Shown: positions 17,281 to 25,751 of the stretch, in pieces
Layout of the letters: each line of letters starts with the position of its first letter
Numbering within the stretch: position 1 is the stretch's first letter
Assembly: GCF_000758585.1 (NCBI RefSeq)
Contig: NZ_CP009281.1
Coordinates: 1,798,001 to 1,862,000 of the forward strand
DNA: 64,000 nt
Direction of reading: 5' to 3'
From: Paenibacillus sp. FSL R5-0345
GTDB lineage: Bacteria > Bacillota > Bacilli > Paenibacillales > Paenibacillaceae
The notes under the pieces: model-generated
Databases searched by the model: none
The model's input: the letters and a program-made list of their open reading frames with translations, nothing else
Told to the model about the DNA's origin: nothing
Made by a program: the position numbers and the translations under genes

Positions 17281-18985
17281 AATTTCAGGAATCGCGGCTT
17301 CAGCAGGGATTGCAGTAGCCCGTGCTTTTATCCTGAAACATCCGGATTATACAATTACGAAGACTAGTGTCAGTGATCCTGAGGCAGAAGTCGCCAAGTT
17401 GAATGACGCACTTGCTAAATCGAGTGCTGAACTGCAAACCATTAAAGAGCGTACTTTAGCGGAATTAGGAGAGAAAAAAGCGGAGATCTTTGCATCCCAT
17501 CTGCTGATTCTTGAGGATCCTGAGCTAATTAATCCTGTAATTGATAAAATTCGTCAGGAATCGGTTAACGCGGACTATGCACTAAACGAAGTAGCTACAC
17601 AATTCATTGAAATGTTCGAGAACATGAAGAGTGCTTACTTACAGGAACGTGCTGCTGACATGCGTGATGTGACCAAACGCCTGCTGAACCACTTGCTGGG
17701 TATTCATTATGTTAGTCCTGCAGAAATCAGTGAAGAGGTAATTGTTATCGCTGAGGATTTGACGCCTTCTGACACAGCACAGCTAAATCGCAAGTATGTT
17801 AAAGGCTTCACAACAAACATTGGTGGACGTACGTCCCACTCAGCAATTATGGCACGTTCTTTAGAAATTCCAGCGGTGGTTGGAACTAAGAATGTCATGA
17901 CTGAAGTGAATTCTGGGGATCTAGTGATTGTCGATGGTCTGAACGGAGACGTTCTAATTAATCCTAGTGAAGCAGAAGTGGCTGAATATGTTCGCAAGCA
18001 GGAAGCTTACGACTTGCAAATTGCAGAGTGGAAGAAACTTCGTGATAAACCAACGATTTCTGCAGACGGTAAGCACGTGGAGCTGGCGGCTAATATCGGT
18101 ACACCAAACGATGTCAATGGTGTACTTGAGAATGGTGGCGAAGGTGTAGGCTTGTATCGTACTGAGTTCCTATACATGGGCCGTGATAAGCTGCCTTCCG
18201 AGGAAATCCAATACAACGCCTACCGTACTGTGCTTGAGAATATGAAAGGCAAACCGGTAGTTGTACGTACACTGGATATCGGTGGTGATAAAGAGCTTCC
18301 GTATCTGGATCTTCCAAAGGAAATGAACCCTTTCTTAGGATTCCGTGCGATTCGTCTTTGTCTGGATCGTCAAGATATTTTCCGTACGCAGCTGCGTGCT
18401 TTACTAAGAGCGAGTGTTCATGGGGATCTTCGCATTATGTTCCCTATGATCGCAACACTTGGTGAATTCCGTGCAGCCCGCGATCTTCTACTTGAAGAGA
18501 AAGCAAAGCTTCGTGAAGAAGGCAAGGAAGTATCTGACAACATTCAGCTCGGCATAATGGTTGAGATTCCTTCTACTGCTGTATTGGCAGACCAGTTTGC
18601 GAAGGAAGTTGATTTCTTCAGTATTGGTACGAATGATCTTATTCAATATACAATGGCTGCTGACCGTATGAATGAACGGGTGTCTTACCTGTATCAGCCA
18701 TACAATCCTGCCATCCTGCGTTTGGTCAAGAATGTAATTGATGCAGCGCATGCAGAAGGTAAGTGGACAGGAATGTGCGGTGAAATGGCTGGGGACGCAA
18801 CAGCGATTCCACTTCTACTAGGTCTTGGCCTTGATGAATTCAGTATGAGTGCAACGTCAATTCTGCCAGCACGTAGTCAAATTTCTAAATTGTCGGCTGC
18901 CGACATGAAGGAACTGGCTGCAAAAGCACTGCAACTTGGCACTGCTGAAGAAGTAGCTGCACTTGTTCAAAGCATCACTAATTAA
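17273..18985 (+). CDS. ptsI: PTS enzyme I (phosphoenolpyruvate-protein phosphotransferase)
   Basis: 570 residues, standard length. The phosphohistidine motif [21 protein letters not shown] places His189, preceded by the helical HPr-binding domain. The C-terminal TIM-barrel PEP-binding domain has [38 protein letters not shown] and GMCGEMAGD with the catalytic cysteine. EI takes phosphate from PEP and passes it to HPr. Overlap with ptsH implies translational coupling. The glucose-specific permease, HPr and EI are thus one transcriptional unit under the GlcT-controlled leader. Confidence 0.97.
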   Translation: MNKISGIAASAGIAVARAFILKHPDYTITKTSVSDPEAEVAKLNDALAKSSAELQTIKERTLAELGEKKAEIFASHLLILEDPELINPVIDKIRQESVNADYALNEVATQFIEMFENMKSAYLQERAADMRDVTKRLLNHLLGIHYVSPAEISEEVIVIAEDLTPSDTAQLNRKYVKGFTTNIGGRTSHSAIMARSLEIPAVVGTKNVMTEVNSGDLVIVDGLNGDVLINPSEAEVAEYVRKQEAYDLQIAEWKKLRDKPTISADGKHVELAANIGTPNDVNGVLENGGEGVGLYRTEFLYMGRDKLPSEEIQYNAYRTVLENMKGKPVVVRTLDIGGDKELPYLDLPKEMNPFLGFRAIRLCLDRQDIFRTQLRALLRASVHGDLRIMFPMIATLGEFRAARDLLLEEKAKLREEGKEVSDNIQLGIMVEIPSTAVLADQFAKEVDFFSIGTNDLIQYTMAADRMNERVSYLYQPYNPAILRLVKNVIDAAHAEGKWTGMCGEMAGDATAIPLLLGLGLDEFSMSATSILPARSQISKLSAADMKELAAKALQLGTAEEVAALVQSITN

Positions 18986-19040
18986 TTATTTCCATATGCA
19001 TTACTCCGTTTAAGCGTTTTATAGCGCTCCAACTACTATT

Positions 19041-19074
19041 ACCGACTTCCAATGTTTTGGAGGTCGGTTTTTTT
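19041..19074 (+). terminator. terminator of ptsGHI
   Basis: A 10-bp stem with one wobble pair (19041-19050 with 19059-19068), an 8-base loop and a run of T. Confidence 0.9.
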
Positions 19075-19438
19075 GTGTTTAATTGCTATTTTTTTGGTAT
19101 CAGCACACAAGGATTCGTGGTTTGATCTTAGTTCATGCGCTTACATTGGCTTCTGTTCATACATGAGCGTTATACTCAATTAAGAATAACTAAATTCGCT
19201 AATTATTTGCTTTATTGCACAGATGTCTATGCCGATAGTAATAGTGATGAGTATAAAGTCGGTAAGGAACCCAAACCTGTAAATATGTCTTACATATAAT
19301 AGTATGGATCCATAGAAAGTTCATACTCCTTATTCGACTTGCAGAGCTGTGCAAGTATTATTATGATCACAATTGGAAATATTTGGACTTATAAGCATCC
19401 CTCAAGTTAGGTAGGGAGCCATAGGATGGTGTTAACTC
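19075..19438. other. intergenic region upstream of pullulanase
   Basis: No gene recognised. It holds a TATAAT at 19295-19300 without a convincing -35, and a perfect 7-bp inverted repeat ACTTGCA-N6-TGCAAGT (19337-19356), about 80 bases before the pullulanase start, which could be an operator or a leader hairpin. Nothing else stands out. Confidence 0.4.
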
Positions 19439-21778
19439 ATGAGTAAAAATGTTATAAATACAGAATTAATGTTAGAAGTCTATGAAGGCAGAGACCTGGG
19501 TTTAACGTACTCGGTGGAGTACAGTCTATTTAAAGTCTGGGCACCTACTGCTTTTGCTGTGTCTCTTGTGTTATACGAAACGGATGGAAATCAACTTAAC
19601 ATTGAATTTGATCTGAGCTCTACAGATAGTGGGCGGATTATATATATGCAGCGCCAGAACGGCGGAGTCTGGCAGACTAAGTTATCAGGTGATCTAAAAG
19701 GGAAATATTATATGTACCGTGCTGTATATGCTGATGGGAATGTGACGGAAGCAGTAGATCCTTATGCAACAGCCGTATCGGCAAATGGTTTAAGAACAGC
19801 AATCGTTGATTTACGGGAGACCAATCCTGAGCATTGGGAGCAGGACGTTGCTCCTCCGCTGCAACATCCTGCTGATGCGGTTATTTACGAGCTGCATGTG
19901 CGTGACTTCTCCTCACATGAGAGCTCTGGGATGTACTATAAGGGTAAATTCAAATCATTTACCGAATTTGGATTAAAGGATTTGGAAGGAAATGCAATAG
20001 GTATTGATCATCTGGTTGAATTGGGTATCACCCATGTACATCTGATGCCTGTGTTCGATTTCCAGACAGTGGATGAGTTAAGTGTAGTGAAGCGCGGTAC
20101 GTCCATTGAACAGACTGACTACAATTGGGGTTATGATCCTCAGCATTATAACGTACCGGAAGGATCATATAGCACAGATCCTACCGATCCAGAGCTACGA
20201 ATTCGCGAATTCAAAGAAATGGTTCAGGCTTTGCATAGCCGTGGAATTTCGGTGATTATGGATGTAGTTTACAATCATACGTACGCTGTGGAGAAGGGGC
20301 CCTTCGAGCCGCTTGTGCCAGATTATTTCTATCGCCGTGATTACTTGGGACGTTTATCTAATGGCTCGGGAGTTGGTAACGAGCTAGCGACAGAGCGCCC
20401 GATGGTACGCAAATATATTAAGGATTCGTTGTTTTACTGGGCTTCTGAGTATCATATTGATGGCTTCAGATTTGATCTTATGGGTCTGATGGATAGTGTG
20501 ACCATGCGTGAAATAACGGAAGAGCTTCGACTTGAGGTGAATCCTAATTTGCTGTTATATGGAGAACCTTGGACAGGAGGAGATTCTCCGCTGGCAACAA
20601 AGACGCTCAAAGGTGTGCAGCGGGGGAAAGGATATGCCGTCTTCAACGATAACTTTCGTTCGGCAATCAAAGGAGATAGCGATGGATGGGGACGGGGCTT
20701 TATTACAGGAGAATACGGTAAAGAAGGGGCTATTGCATCAGGAATTAAAGGAGCTATCCACGAATTTACGGACTCCCCTGTGGAATCTGTGAACTATGTA
20801 ACCGCCCATGACAATTTGAATTTGTGGGATAAAGTGCTTACCGTTCAAGGGGGATTTCAGGATGCCGTTTCACGGGCTAATCCTTACTCTAATGTAGATC
20901 TTGATAATATTCTTAGCAATGAAACCGTACGCCGTTCCCTGCTTGCTAACGGAATCATCCTGACATCACAAGGTATTCCATTTCTGCACGCTGGTGATGA
21001 GCTGTTGCGTAGTAAATTTGGAGATCATAATAGTTACCGCAGTGGTGATACGATTAACGCGATTCGCTGGAATATGAAAAGTGTGTTTAAGCCTGTATTT
21101 CAATATTATAAAGGCTTGATCGAACTGCGGCGTACACATCCGGCATTTCGTCTACATGGGCGGCAGGAAATTGAGCGTTCACTGGAATTTATGCGCTGTG
21201 ATAATGGTATAGTGTCGTACCTGCTCAGTAATCATGCAGGAGGCGACCTCTGGAACAATATAGCAGTCATTTTTAATGCCAATAACGATCGAATAAGGCT
21301 GTCTCTTCCTGAAGCTACTAACGGCTGGAATGTGGTAGTAGATCATACCCAAGCGGGGACAGAAGCATTCCGAAAGATTGCAGGTAGCGAGGTAGAAATT
21401 GAGGGCTTATCGATGATGGTGCTCTATGATGAATGTGGTGAGCCTGCACCGCGGTCCAAAATCATCGAAGTACACTATGAACGACCAGATGGAGATTATA
21501 AGGGCTGGAATCTTTGGGTTTGGGATACAGGAATTCAGGATGGACAATGCGATTTTCGGTATATGGAGGACGGACGTGCAGTTGCACGAATTGAGGTATT
21601 GCCTGATACCAATTCTATCGGGTATATATTACGGCTTAATGACTGGGAAGAAAAAGATGGAGATGGCGACCGATTCATTGATTGTTCTGAGAATGGAGAC
21701 CTTATCAAGGTCATGGTTATAGATCGTGAACAAGAGAATGATGGGATTTCAGATGATCATCTGCAGTTAACCAGTTAA
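19439..21778 (+). CDS. pulA: type I pullulanase with C-terminal pullulanase-associated domain
   Basis: 779 residues, no signal peptide, so probably cytoplasmic. An N-terminal CBM48/early-set domain (about residues 15-120, FKVWAPTAFAVSLVLYE) is followed by the GH13 catalytic barrel with the pullulanase signature YNWGYDPQHYNVPEGSYS, DVVYNHTY, the nucleophile aspartate in GFRFDLMG, the acid/base glutamate in LLYGEPWTGG and the aspartate in YVTAHDNLNLWDK. The last 95 residues (from EVHYERPDGDYKGWNLWVWD) look like a pullulanase-associated CBM41/PUD domain, which is usually N-terminal. The enzyme hydrolyses alpha-1,6 branch points in pullulan, glycogen or imported maltodextrins. Apparently monocistronic, with terminators on both sides. 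Confidence 0.95.
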   Translation: MSKNVINTELMLEVYEGRDLGLTYSVEYSLFKVWAPTAFAVSLVLYETDGNQLNIEFDLSSTDSGRIIYMQRQNGGVWQTKLSGDLKGKYYMYRAVYADGNVTEAVDPYATAVSANGLRTAIVDLRETNPEHWEQDVAPPLQHPADAVIYELHVRDFSSHESSGMYYKGKFKSFTEFGLKDLEGNAIGIDHLVELGITHVHLMPVFDFQTVDELSVVKRGTSIEQTDYNWGYDPQHYNVPEGSYSTDPTDPELRIREFKEMVQALHSRGISVIMDVVYNHTYAVEKGPFEPLVPDYFYRRDYLGRLSNGSGVGNELATERPMVRKYIKDSLFYWASEYHIDGFRFDLMGLMDSVTMREITEELRLEVNPNLLLYGEPWTGGDSPLATKTLKGVQRGKGYAVFNDNFRSAIKGDSDGWGRGFITGEYGKEGAIASGIKGAIHEFTDSPVESVNYVTAHDNLNLWDKVLTVQGGFQDAVSRANPYSNVDLDNILSNETVRRSLLANGIILTSQGIPFLHAGDELLRSKFGDHNSYRSGDTINAIRWNMKSVFKPVFQYYKGLIELRRTHPAFRLHGRQEIERSLEFMRCDNGIVSYLLSNHAGGDLWNNIAVIFNANNDRIRLSLPEATNGWNVVVDHTQAGTEAFRKIAGSEVEIEGLSMMVLYDECGEPAPRSKIIEVHYERPDGDYKGWNLWVWDTGIQDGQCDFRYMEDGRAVARIEVLPDTNSIGYILRLNDWEEKDGDGDRFIDCSENGDLIKVMVIDREQENDGISDDHLQLTS

Positions 21779-21789
21779 AAGAAGAAAAG

Positions 21790-21831
21790 AGCTGCTCCGG
21801 GGTTAGTGTTACTCCGAAGCAGCTTTTTTTG
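21790..21831. terminator. terminator between pulA and the GGDEF gene
   Basis: An 11-bp stem with one mismatch (21790-21800 with 21814-21824), followed by seven T on the plus strand. The genes converge here, so it may act in both directions. Confidence 0.85.
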
Positions 21832-21837
21832 TTGTTC

Positions 21838-23454
21838 TTATGGTTTTCCGATGGTCTGGTTAGATAAACCTACATCCAAAAGCTCGTAGTAGAGATTAGC
21901 TTCATTTCCTCCACGTTCTTTGGAAAGGTACATCGCTAGATCGGCGGCGCGCAGAAGTTCATTTATACTGCTTCCGTGTTCAGGAAATAGAGCTACACCA
22001 ATACTAGCAGAGGTATGGAAGCTTGATCCATTATCAATAGACCAAGATTTGTTGAACAGCTTAAGCAAACGTTGTAGCATTTCATCTAACATTTCTGGAG
22101 AGGTAAATCGGTGCAGTACCACCGCAAATTCATCACCGCCAATCCGAAATGCCTGACCCACACCTTTGACGGTCTGCAGAAGCTCTCGAGAGAGCAGTTG
22201 GAGAAATTCGTCTCCAGCCAGATGTCCTAAGGTATCGTTTAGCTGCTTGAATCTGTCACAATCCAACAGTGCGAGTGCAATATTCTTTCTCCGTTCTTCC
22301 GGTTGGTTGATGAGATTCTCCATGTACATTTTAAAATGAGCCCGGTTGGGAATCGCGGTTAAATGATCATAGAAGGCTAGCTTATGTAATCGTTCTTCAT
22401 ATTGCTTCCGTTGTGTAATTTCACGGGAGACTAACATAAATTGTGCTGGGAAAGAATTACTTCCTCGAACAGGTGACACCTTCGTTTCCAACCATACCCA
22501 TTGTCCTTCAGATCCACGCATTCGTAGCTCTGAGATACGGGGGGTTCCCTGAACGACACTCTTTAGTTTAGCCCAGGCGATCTCCGGTTCACGAATGTAG
22601 TTGGATAGTGGAGCACCCTTTTTAGGGACATAGCCGAGAATACTTGAGTGAGAAGGGGAGCTATACAGAATTAACCCGTTAGGATCGGTCAATATAATGA
22701 AATCAGACATCGTTTCGCCGATTAGCTGATAGAGTGTTTGTTCCTCCAGCATTTCATTCTTGAGCCAAATGATTTTGCGGCCCAGATAAATAATAACCAG
22801 AAGCAGTATGAAAAAGACGAGTGAATATAGCGCAAAGAGCGCGCTCTTTTTATCTTGGAACCCATTTGTTACTTGCAAGGCATAGGTGTTTATCAGGTCT
22901 TCTGATTGATCTAGATGACTTCTAACTTCATTTAACTGTACGTTCAGATTAACAGCATGATATGAAGCAGGATCCCATCCGATCTGCATCCGTTCAGCTA
23001 TCAATTTACTCCCTGTACTCTTCCATAGGAGTAGGGATGTTTCGAAGGTATGGAGCTCTTTCTCTAATTCAGTGAGTATATTGGCCTGCTTCAAATCACT
23101 GTAGGGTTTGTTGATTGATTTAATGTCTGAACTTGCTAGACTTACCCGTTCCTCTGCTTGCTGATTATTGTCCTTAAATTCCTGAATAAACTGATCACGT
23201 TCAGCTTCAGTGAGGTTCGAGCTCATTGCGGAGTGGAGAGCGATTGCGGCCTGATACAGATCACGATCAGCGCTCAGGATGAGCTCAGAGTTCTCAAATA
23301 CATCGTCATATAAAGAATCTGACATTCTGTTAATGGTCTGATTTAGATAGAGTAAAGAAGCCACACTAATCCCAACCAACAGAATGGAGATCGCAGCGAA
23401 AATAAAGATTAGCTTGCGTGTTACTTTGATATTGAAAAATCCGGCCACGGTCAT
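21838..23454 (-). CDS. membrane-bound PAS-GGDEF diguanylate cyclase
   Basis: 538 residues. TM1 (about 12-34) and TM2 (about 205-225, FALYSLVFFILLLVIIYLG) flank an extracytoplasmic helical region of about 170 residues resembling the four-helix sensor of chemoreceptors. A PAS/PAC domain (about 245-365, SDFIILTDPNGLILYSSPSH and ending SREITQRKQYEERL) precedes a GGDEF domain (about 370-525) with LTAIPNRAHF, LLDCDRFKQLNDTLGHLAGD and the intact active site RIGGDEFAVVL. It should make cyclic di-GMP from GTP in response to an external or redox cue. The RxxD inhibitory site before GGDEF is absent, so product feedback may be lost. No EAL domain. Confidence 0.93.
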   Translation of the reverse strand: MTVAGFFNIKVTRKLIFIFAAISILLVGISVASLLYLNQTINRMSDSLYDDVFENSELILSADRDLYQAAIALHSAMSSNLTEAERDQFIQEFKDNNQQAEERVSLASSDIKSINKPYSDLKQANILTELEKELHTFETSLLLWKSTGSKLIAERMQIGWDPASYHAVNLNVQLNEVRSHLDQSEDLINTYALQVTNGFQDKKSALFALYSLVFFILLLVIIYLGRKIIWLKNEMLEEQTLYQLIGETMSDFIILTDPNGLILYSSPSHSSILGYVPKKGAPLSNYIREPEIAWAKLKSVVQGTPRISELRMRGSEGQWVWLETKVSPVRGSNSFPAQFMLVSREITQRKQYEERLHKLAFYDHLTAIPNRAHFKMYMENLINQPEERRKNIALALLDCDRFKQLNDTLGHLAGDEFLQLLSRELLQTVKGVGQAFRIGGDEFAVVLHRFTSPEMLDEMLQRLLKLFNKSWSIDNGSSFHTSASIGVALFPEHGSSINELLRAADLAMYLSKERGGNEANLYYELLDVGLSNQTIGKP

Positions 23455-23867
23455 CTTCTCCCTGCATAAGATGATTTAAAAAAATCTTATTGCTTCTAAC
23501 GTATAACCTGCGTAACTATTATCTGTGGCAGGTGTATTTTTATTTTTAGGCAAAGATGTTGAGAGTAATTAATTGAAAAAGAGGTGTTCTAACATAGTGG
23601 GAAATGAGGCATGGGAAAGATAAATTGTGTGTGGATCGCAGTTTGTCGTACAACAAGTATATAGGACGTCCTACTTATAGAGCAATCGCTTCCTCAAATA
23701 AATATCAATAATAAAAATTTAAATGATTAGGGGATGGGCCTATTGCCTTATCTATATTCAAATCCATAAATCCTATTACCCAACTGCTCCGTAAATGATA
23801 CCCGGCTTTGCTTCGATGCCTACTCAGGTCCTTTGCAGATGCCCAAAAAATATACGTTCTGTTAGTT
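23455..23867. other. intergenic region without recognised genes
   Basis: About 410 bp between the GGDEF gene and the terminator of the ABC remnants. The only feature noticed is the short perfect palindrome TAGGACGTCCTA around 23660-23675. A 77-codon open frame on the minus strand here has no recognisable domain and no good ribosome site, and is not called. Confidence 0.4.
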
Positions 23868-23905
23868 AAAAAAGCTGCCACAATCATATTATGACTGGGG
23901 CAGCT
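23868..23905 (-). terminator. terminator of the deleted ABC operon (minus strand)
   Basis: A long imperfect stem (AGCTGCC core, 23873-23887 with 23891-23905), with six A on the plus strand at 23868-23873, that is a T run on the minus-strand transcript. It lies just past the stop codon of the permease remnant. Confidence 0.8.
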
Positions 23906-23918
23906 GACTTTGAAGTAA

Positions 23919-24197
23919 CTATTCGTTACGTAGTGCATGAATGGGACGAAGTCGAGCGGCTTTGTTCGCAGGCATCATTCCGAAAATCACGCCGATAAGC
24001 AAGGAGAAAACAAAGGATATCATTACCATATCCCATGCAATGGATACAGTAAGTGAAGTGTATTTTCCTAGTAACCAACTGCCTCCTTGCCCCACAGAAA
24101 CGAGGATGACAACGGATGATACATCAATAATAATATCCAGCATCGTTAAAAAAGCTCTTACTTTACTGCTGTAAATACTTTTTAGAGCCAATTTCAC
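23919..24197 (-). pseudogene. MacB-type ABC permease, internally deleted
   Basis: A 92-residue frame that joins the two ends of a MacB/FtsX-type permease. The N-terminus MKLALKSIYSSKVRAFLTML with the first membrane span is that of the family's beginning; it runs at about residue 38 straight into the family's end (AWDMVMISFVFSLLIGVIFGM then the C-terminal NKAARLRPIHALRNE). Full-length members have about 380-400 residues, so the periplasmic domain and the middle spans are missing. The GTG start at 24197 follows GGAGG by a good distance. It still has a ribosome site and terminator and may be expressed, but cannot be a working permease. The ATPase remnant lies directly upstream. Confidence 0.8.
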
Positions 24198-24214
24198 CTC
24201 GCATTCCTCCGATC

Positions 24215-24373
24215 TTATACGAGGTTACCATTCTGAATTCGAATGATCCCCTTCGCTTGCTGTGCAATTTCTCTGCGTTCTCGATGTGAGAGACCACGGT
24301 AAATTAGCGGAAGCTCCACATTCTTGACAGCAGGGCAATGGAGAATACTAAGGGTTAATCGAAAAGAGAACAT
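24215..24373 (-). pseudogene. MacB/LolD-type ABC ATPase remnant, internally deleted
   Basis: On the minus strand the frame ending at 24215 reads NVELPLIYRGLSHRERREIA and then, within three residues, KGIIRIQNGNLV-stop. The first is the region downstream of the Q-loop and the second the extreme C-terminus of MacB/LolD ATPases. Signature, Walker B and H-loop are therefore deleted, and Walker A is also missing upstream of about 24330. The residues between an ATG at 24373 and 24330 have no clear match. The stop lies 17 bases before the permease remnant, as in an intact ATPase-permease operon. Confidence 0.75.
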
Positions 24374-24402
24374 AGGATCTGCAGAAGTCTTGAGACACGA
24401 CT

Positions 24403-24435
24403 AAACAACCGATTATTTGGCGGTTGTTTTTTTGC
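24403..24435 (+). terminator. orphan terminator-like hairpin
   Basis: A 9-bp stem (24403-24411 with 24421-24429), followed by a T run on the plus strand. No plus-strand gene ends here, so it may be left from a lost gene or insulate the downstream glycanase gene. Confidence 0.65.
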
Positions 24436-24525
24436 TTGTGCCAGTGAAGAGAATCGGTTCTGAAAAACGAAAAAAACCTCACTTTTCAAAAAAGATATTA
24501 CATCGTGATTCTCACATAGCCAAGT

Positions 24526-24633
24526 TATAATGAACTCGAATTTGACTAAAGTAAAGCAATAATAATCAGAGGGGAGTGCAAGCGGATAAATGAGCTAAGA
24601 TGGTTTGTTACAGAATATTAGAAAGCGCTTCAT
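24526..24633 (+). promoter_or_regulatory. candidate promoter and CcpA cre box of the GH43 gene
   Basis: A TATAAT lies at 24526-24531, with only a poor -35 (TCGTGA, 17 bp upstream). At 24620-24633 the sequence AGAAAGCGCTTCAT contains the AAAGCGCTT core of a catabolite-responsive element. It is downstream of the start point and about 35 bases before the ATG, where CcpA would act as a roadblock. Both are assigned by eye. Confidence 0.55.
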
Positions 24634-24669
24634 TTCTTGTATATATCTAATCAAAGGAGAATCGGCATA

Positions 24670-25695
24670 ATGGGAAGAAAACTAATATCGTTATTAACAA
24701 CTATTGCACTACTGCTGAATTTGGTACCGGCCGGATTCATTTATGCAGAGGAAGTCCCCAAAGAAACGGGAGCTGCCAGTAACCCTATTATTTGGGCCGA
24801 TGTGCCGGATCCAGATGTCATTCGTGTGGGTGATGCCTATTACATGACCAGCACGACCATGCACATGAACCCTGGTGTTCCGATTATGAAATCTTATGAT
24901 CTTGTGCATTGGAATATTGTTAATTATGTATATGATATTCTGGATGAGGGTGACAATCAAAGATTGAGTAACACAAATAACGAGTATGGAAAAGGCTCTT
25001 GGGCTAGCAGTATCAGGTATCATAATGGCAAATATTACGTTGTCTTTTCTTCGAACTCCACTGGAAGGACGTATATTTACCAAACAACCGATATTGAAAA
25101 AGGGCCCTGGACACACTCTTCCATCCCTTTCTATCATGATATGTCCCTTCTTTTCGATGACGACGGGCGAGTTTATCTTGTCTATGGAGGTGGCGATATC
25201 CGCATTGTCGAGCTCACTTCGGATGCCACTGCTGTGAAGGAGGGCGGAATGAACAAAGTCATCATAAAGGATTCGAGTCTTGTGGCAGGACCGAATGTCG
25301 GCCTTCTTGCTGAAGGTTCCCATATCCAGAAAATCAACGGGAAATATTATATCTCTCTGATTACCTGGCCGAATGGAGGGATGCGGACACAGCTGGTTTT
25401 TCGCTCCGACCAAATTGACGGCCCGTATGAAGGAAAAGTCGTACTGAAGGATGCTGGAATTGCTCAAGGCGGACTGATTGATACAGTTTCCGGAGATTGG
25501 TATGCCTTTCTGTTTGGAGACCGCGGTTCAGTCGGACGTATTCCTTATTTGGTTCCTGTGACATGGAAGGACGGGTGGCCGGTATTTGGTGTCAACGGCA
25601 AAGTTCCGGCCGAACTCTCAATTCCGGCGCTTGAAACAGAATCAAATATCGTATCCTCAGATGAGTTGAGTTCTATCAACGTCCGGACCGGATAG
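24670..25695 (+). CDS. GH43 beta-xylosidase/arabinofuranosidase domain, 5' part of a frameshifted giant glycanase
   Basis: 341 residues. A signal peptide (about 1-27, KLISLLTTIALLLNLVPAGF, then IYAEE) is followed by a five-bladed GH43 catalytic domain: base aspartate in WADVPDPDVIRVG, second aspartate in HDMSLLFDDDGRVYLVYG, general acid glutamate in LLAEGSHIQK. This is the pattern of the beta-xylosidase-type GH43 subgroup. The frame ends soon after SSDE, where such enzymes normally continue (SSDEF) into their C-terminal lectin-like domain. Ignoring a 5-bp tandem duplication at 25662-25671 gives SSDEFYQRPDRIG and connects to the next frame. The start is ATG 24670, 9 bases after AGGAGA. As it stands this product would be secreted but not wall-anchored. 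Confidence 0.85.
   Translation: MGRKLISLLTTIALLLNLVPAGFIYAEEVPKETGAASNPIIWADVPDPDVIRVGDAYYMTSTTMHMNPGVPIMKSYDLVHWNIVNYVYDILDEGDNQRLSNTNNEYGKGSWASSIRYHNGKYYVVFSSNSTGRTYIYQTTDIEKGPWTHSSIPFYHDMSLLFDDDGRVYLVYGGGDIRIVELTSDATAVKEGGMNKVIIKDSSLVAGPNVGLLAEGSHIQKINGKYYISLITWPNGGMRTQLVFRSDQIDGPYEGKVVLKDAGIAQGGLIDTVSGDWYAFLFGDRGSVGRIPYLVPVTWKDGWPVFGVNGKVPAELSIPALETESNIVSSDELSSINVRTG
25662..25671 (+). repeat. 5-bp tandem duplication (TGAGT TGAGT) at the frameshift
   Basis: TGAGT occurs twice in a row. Removing one copy restores a continuous reading frame from the GH43 domain into the downstream 1,700-residue frame, and recreates the SSDEF motif expected at this point of the protein. Confidence 0.75.
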
Positions 25696-25751
25696 GTTCC
25701 TCGCACAACCTGCCAGACAGCACTTCAAGTTTATCTTCAGCCGTATCAGCA

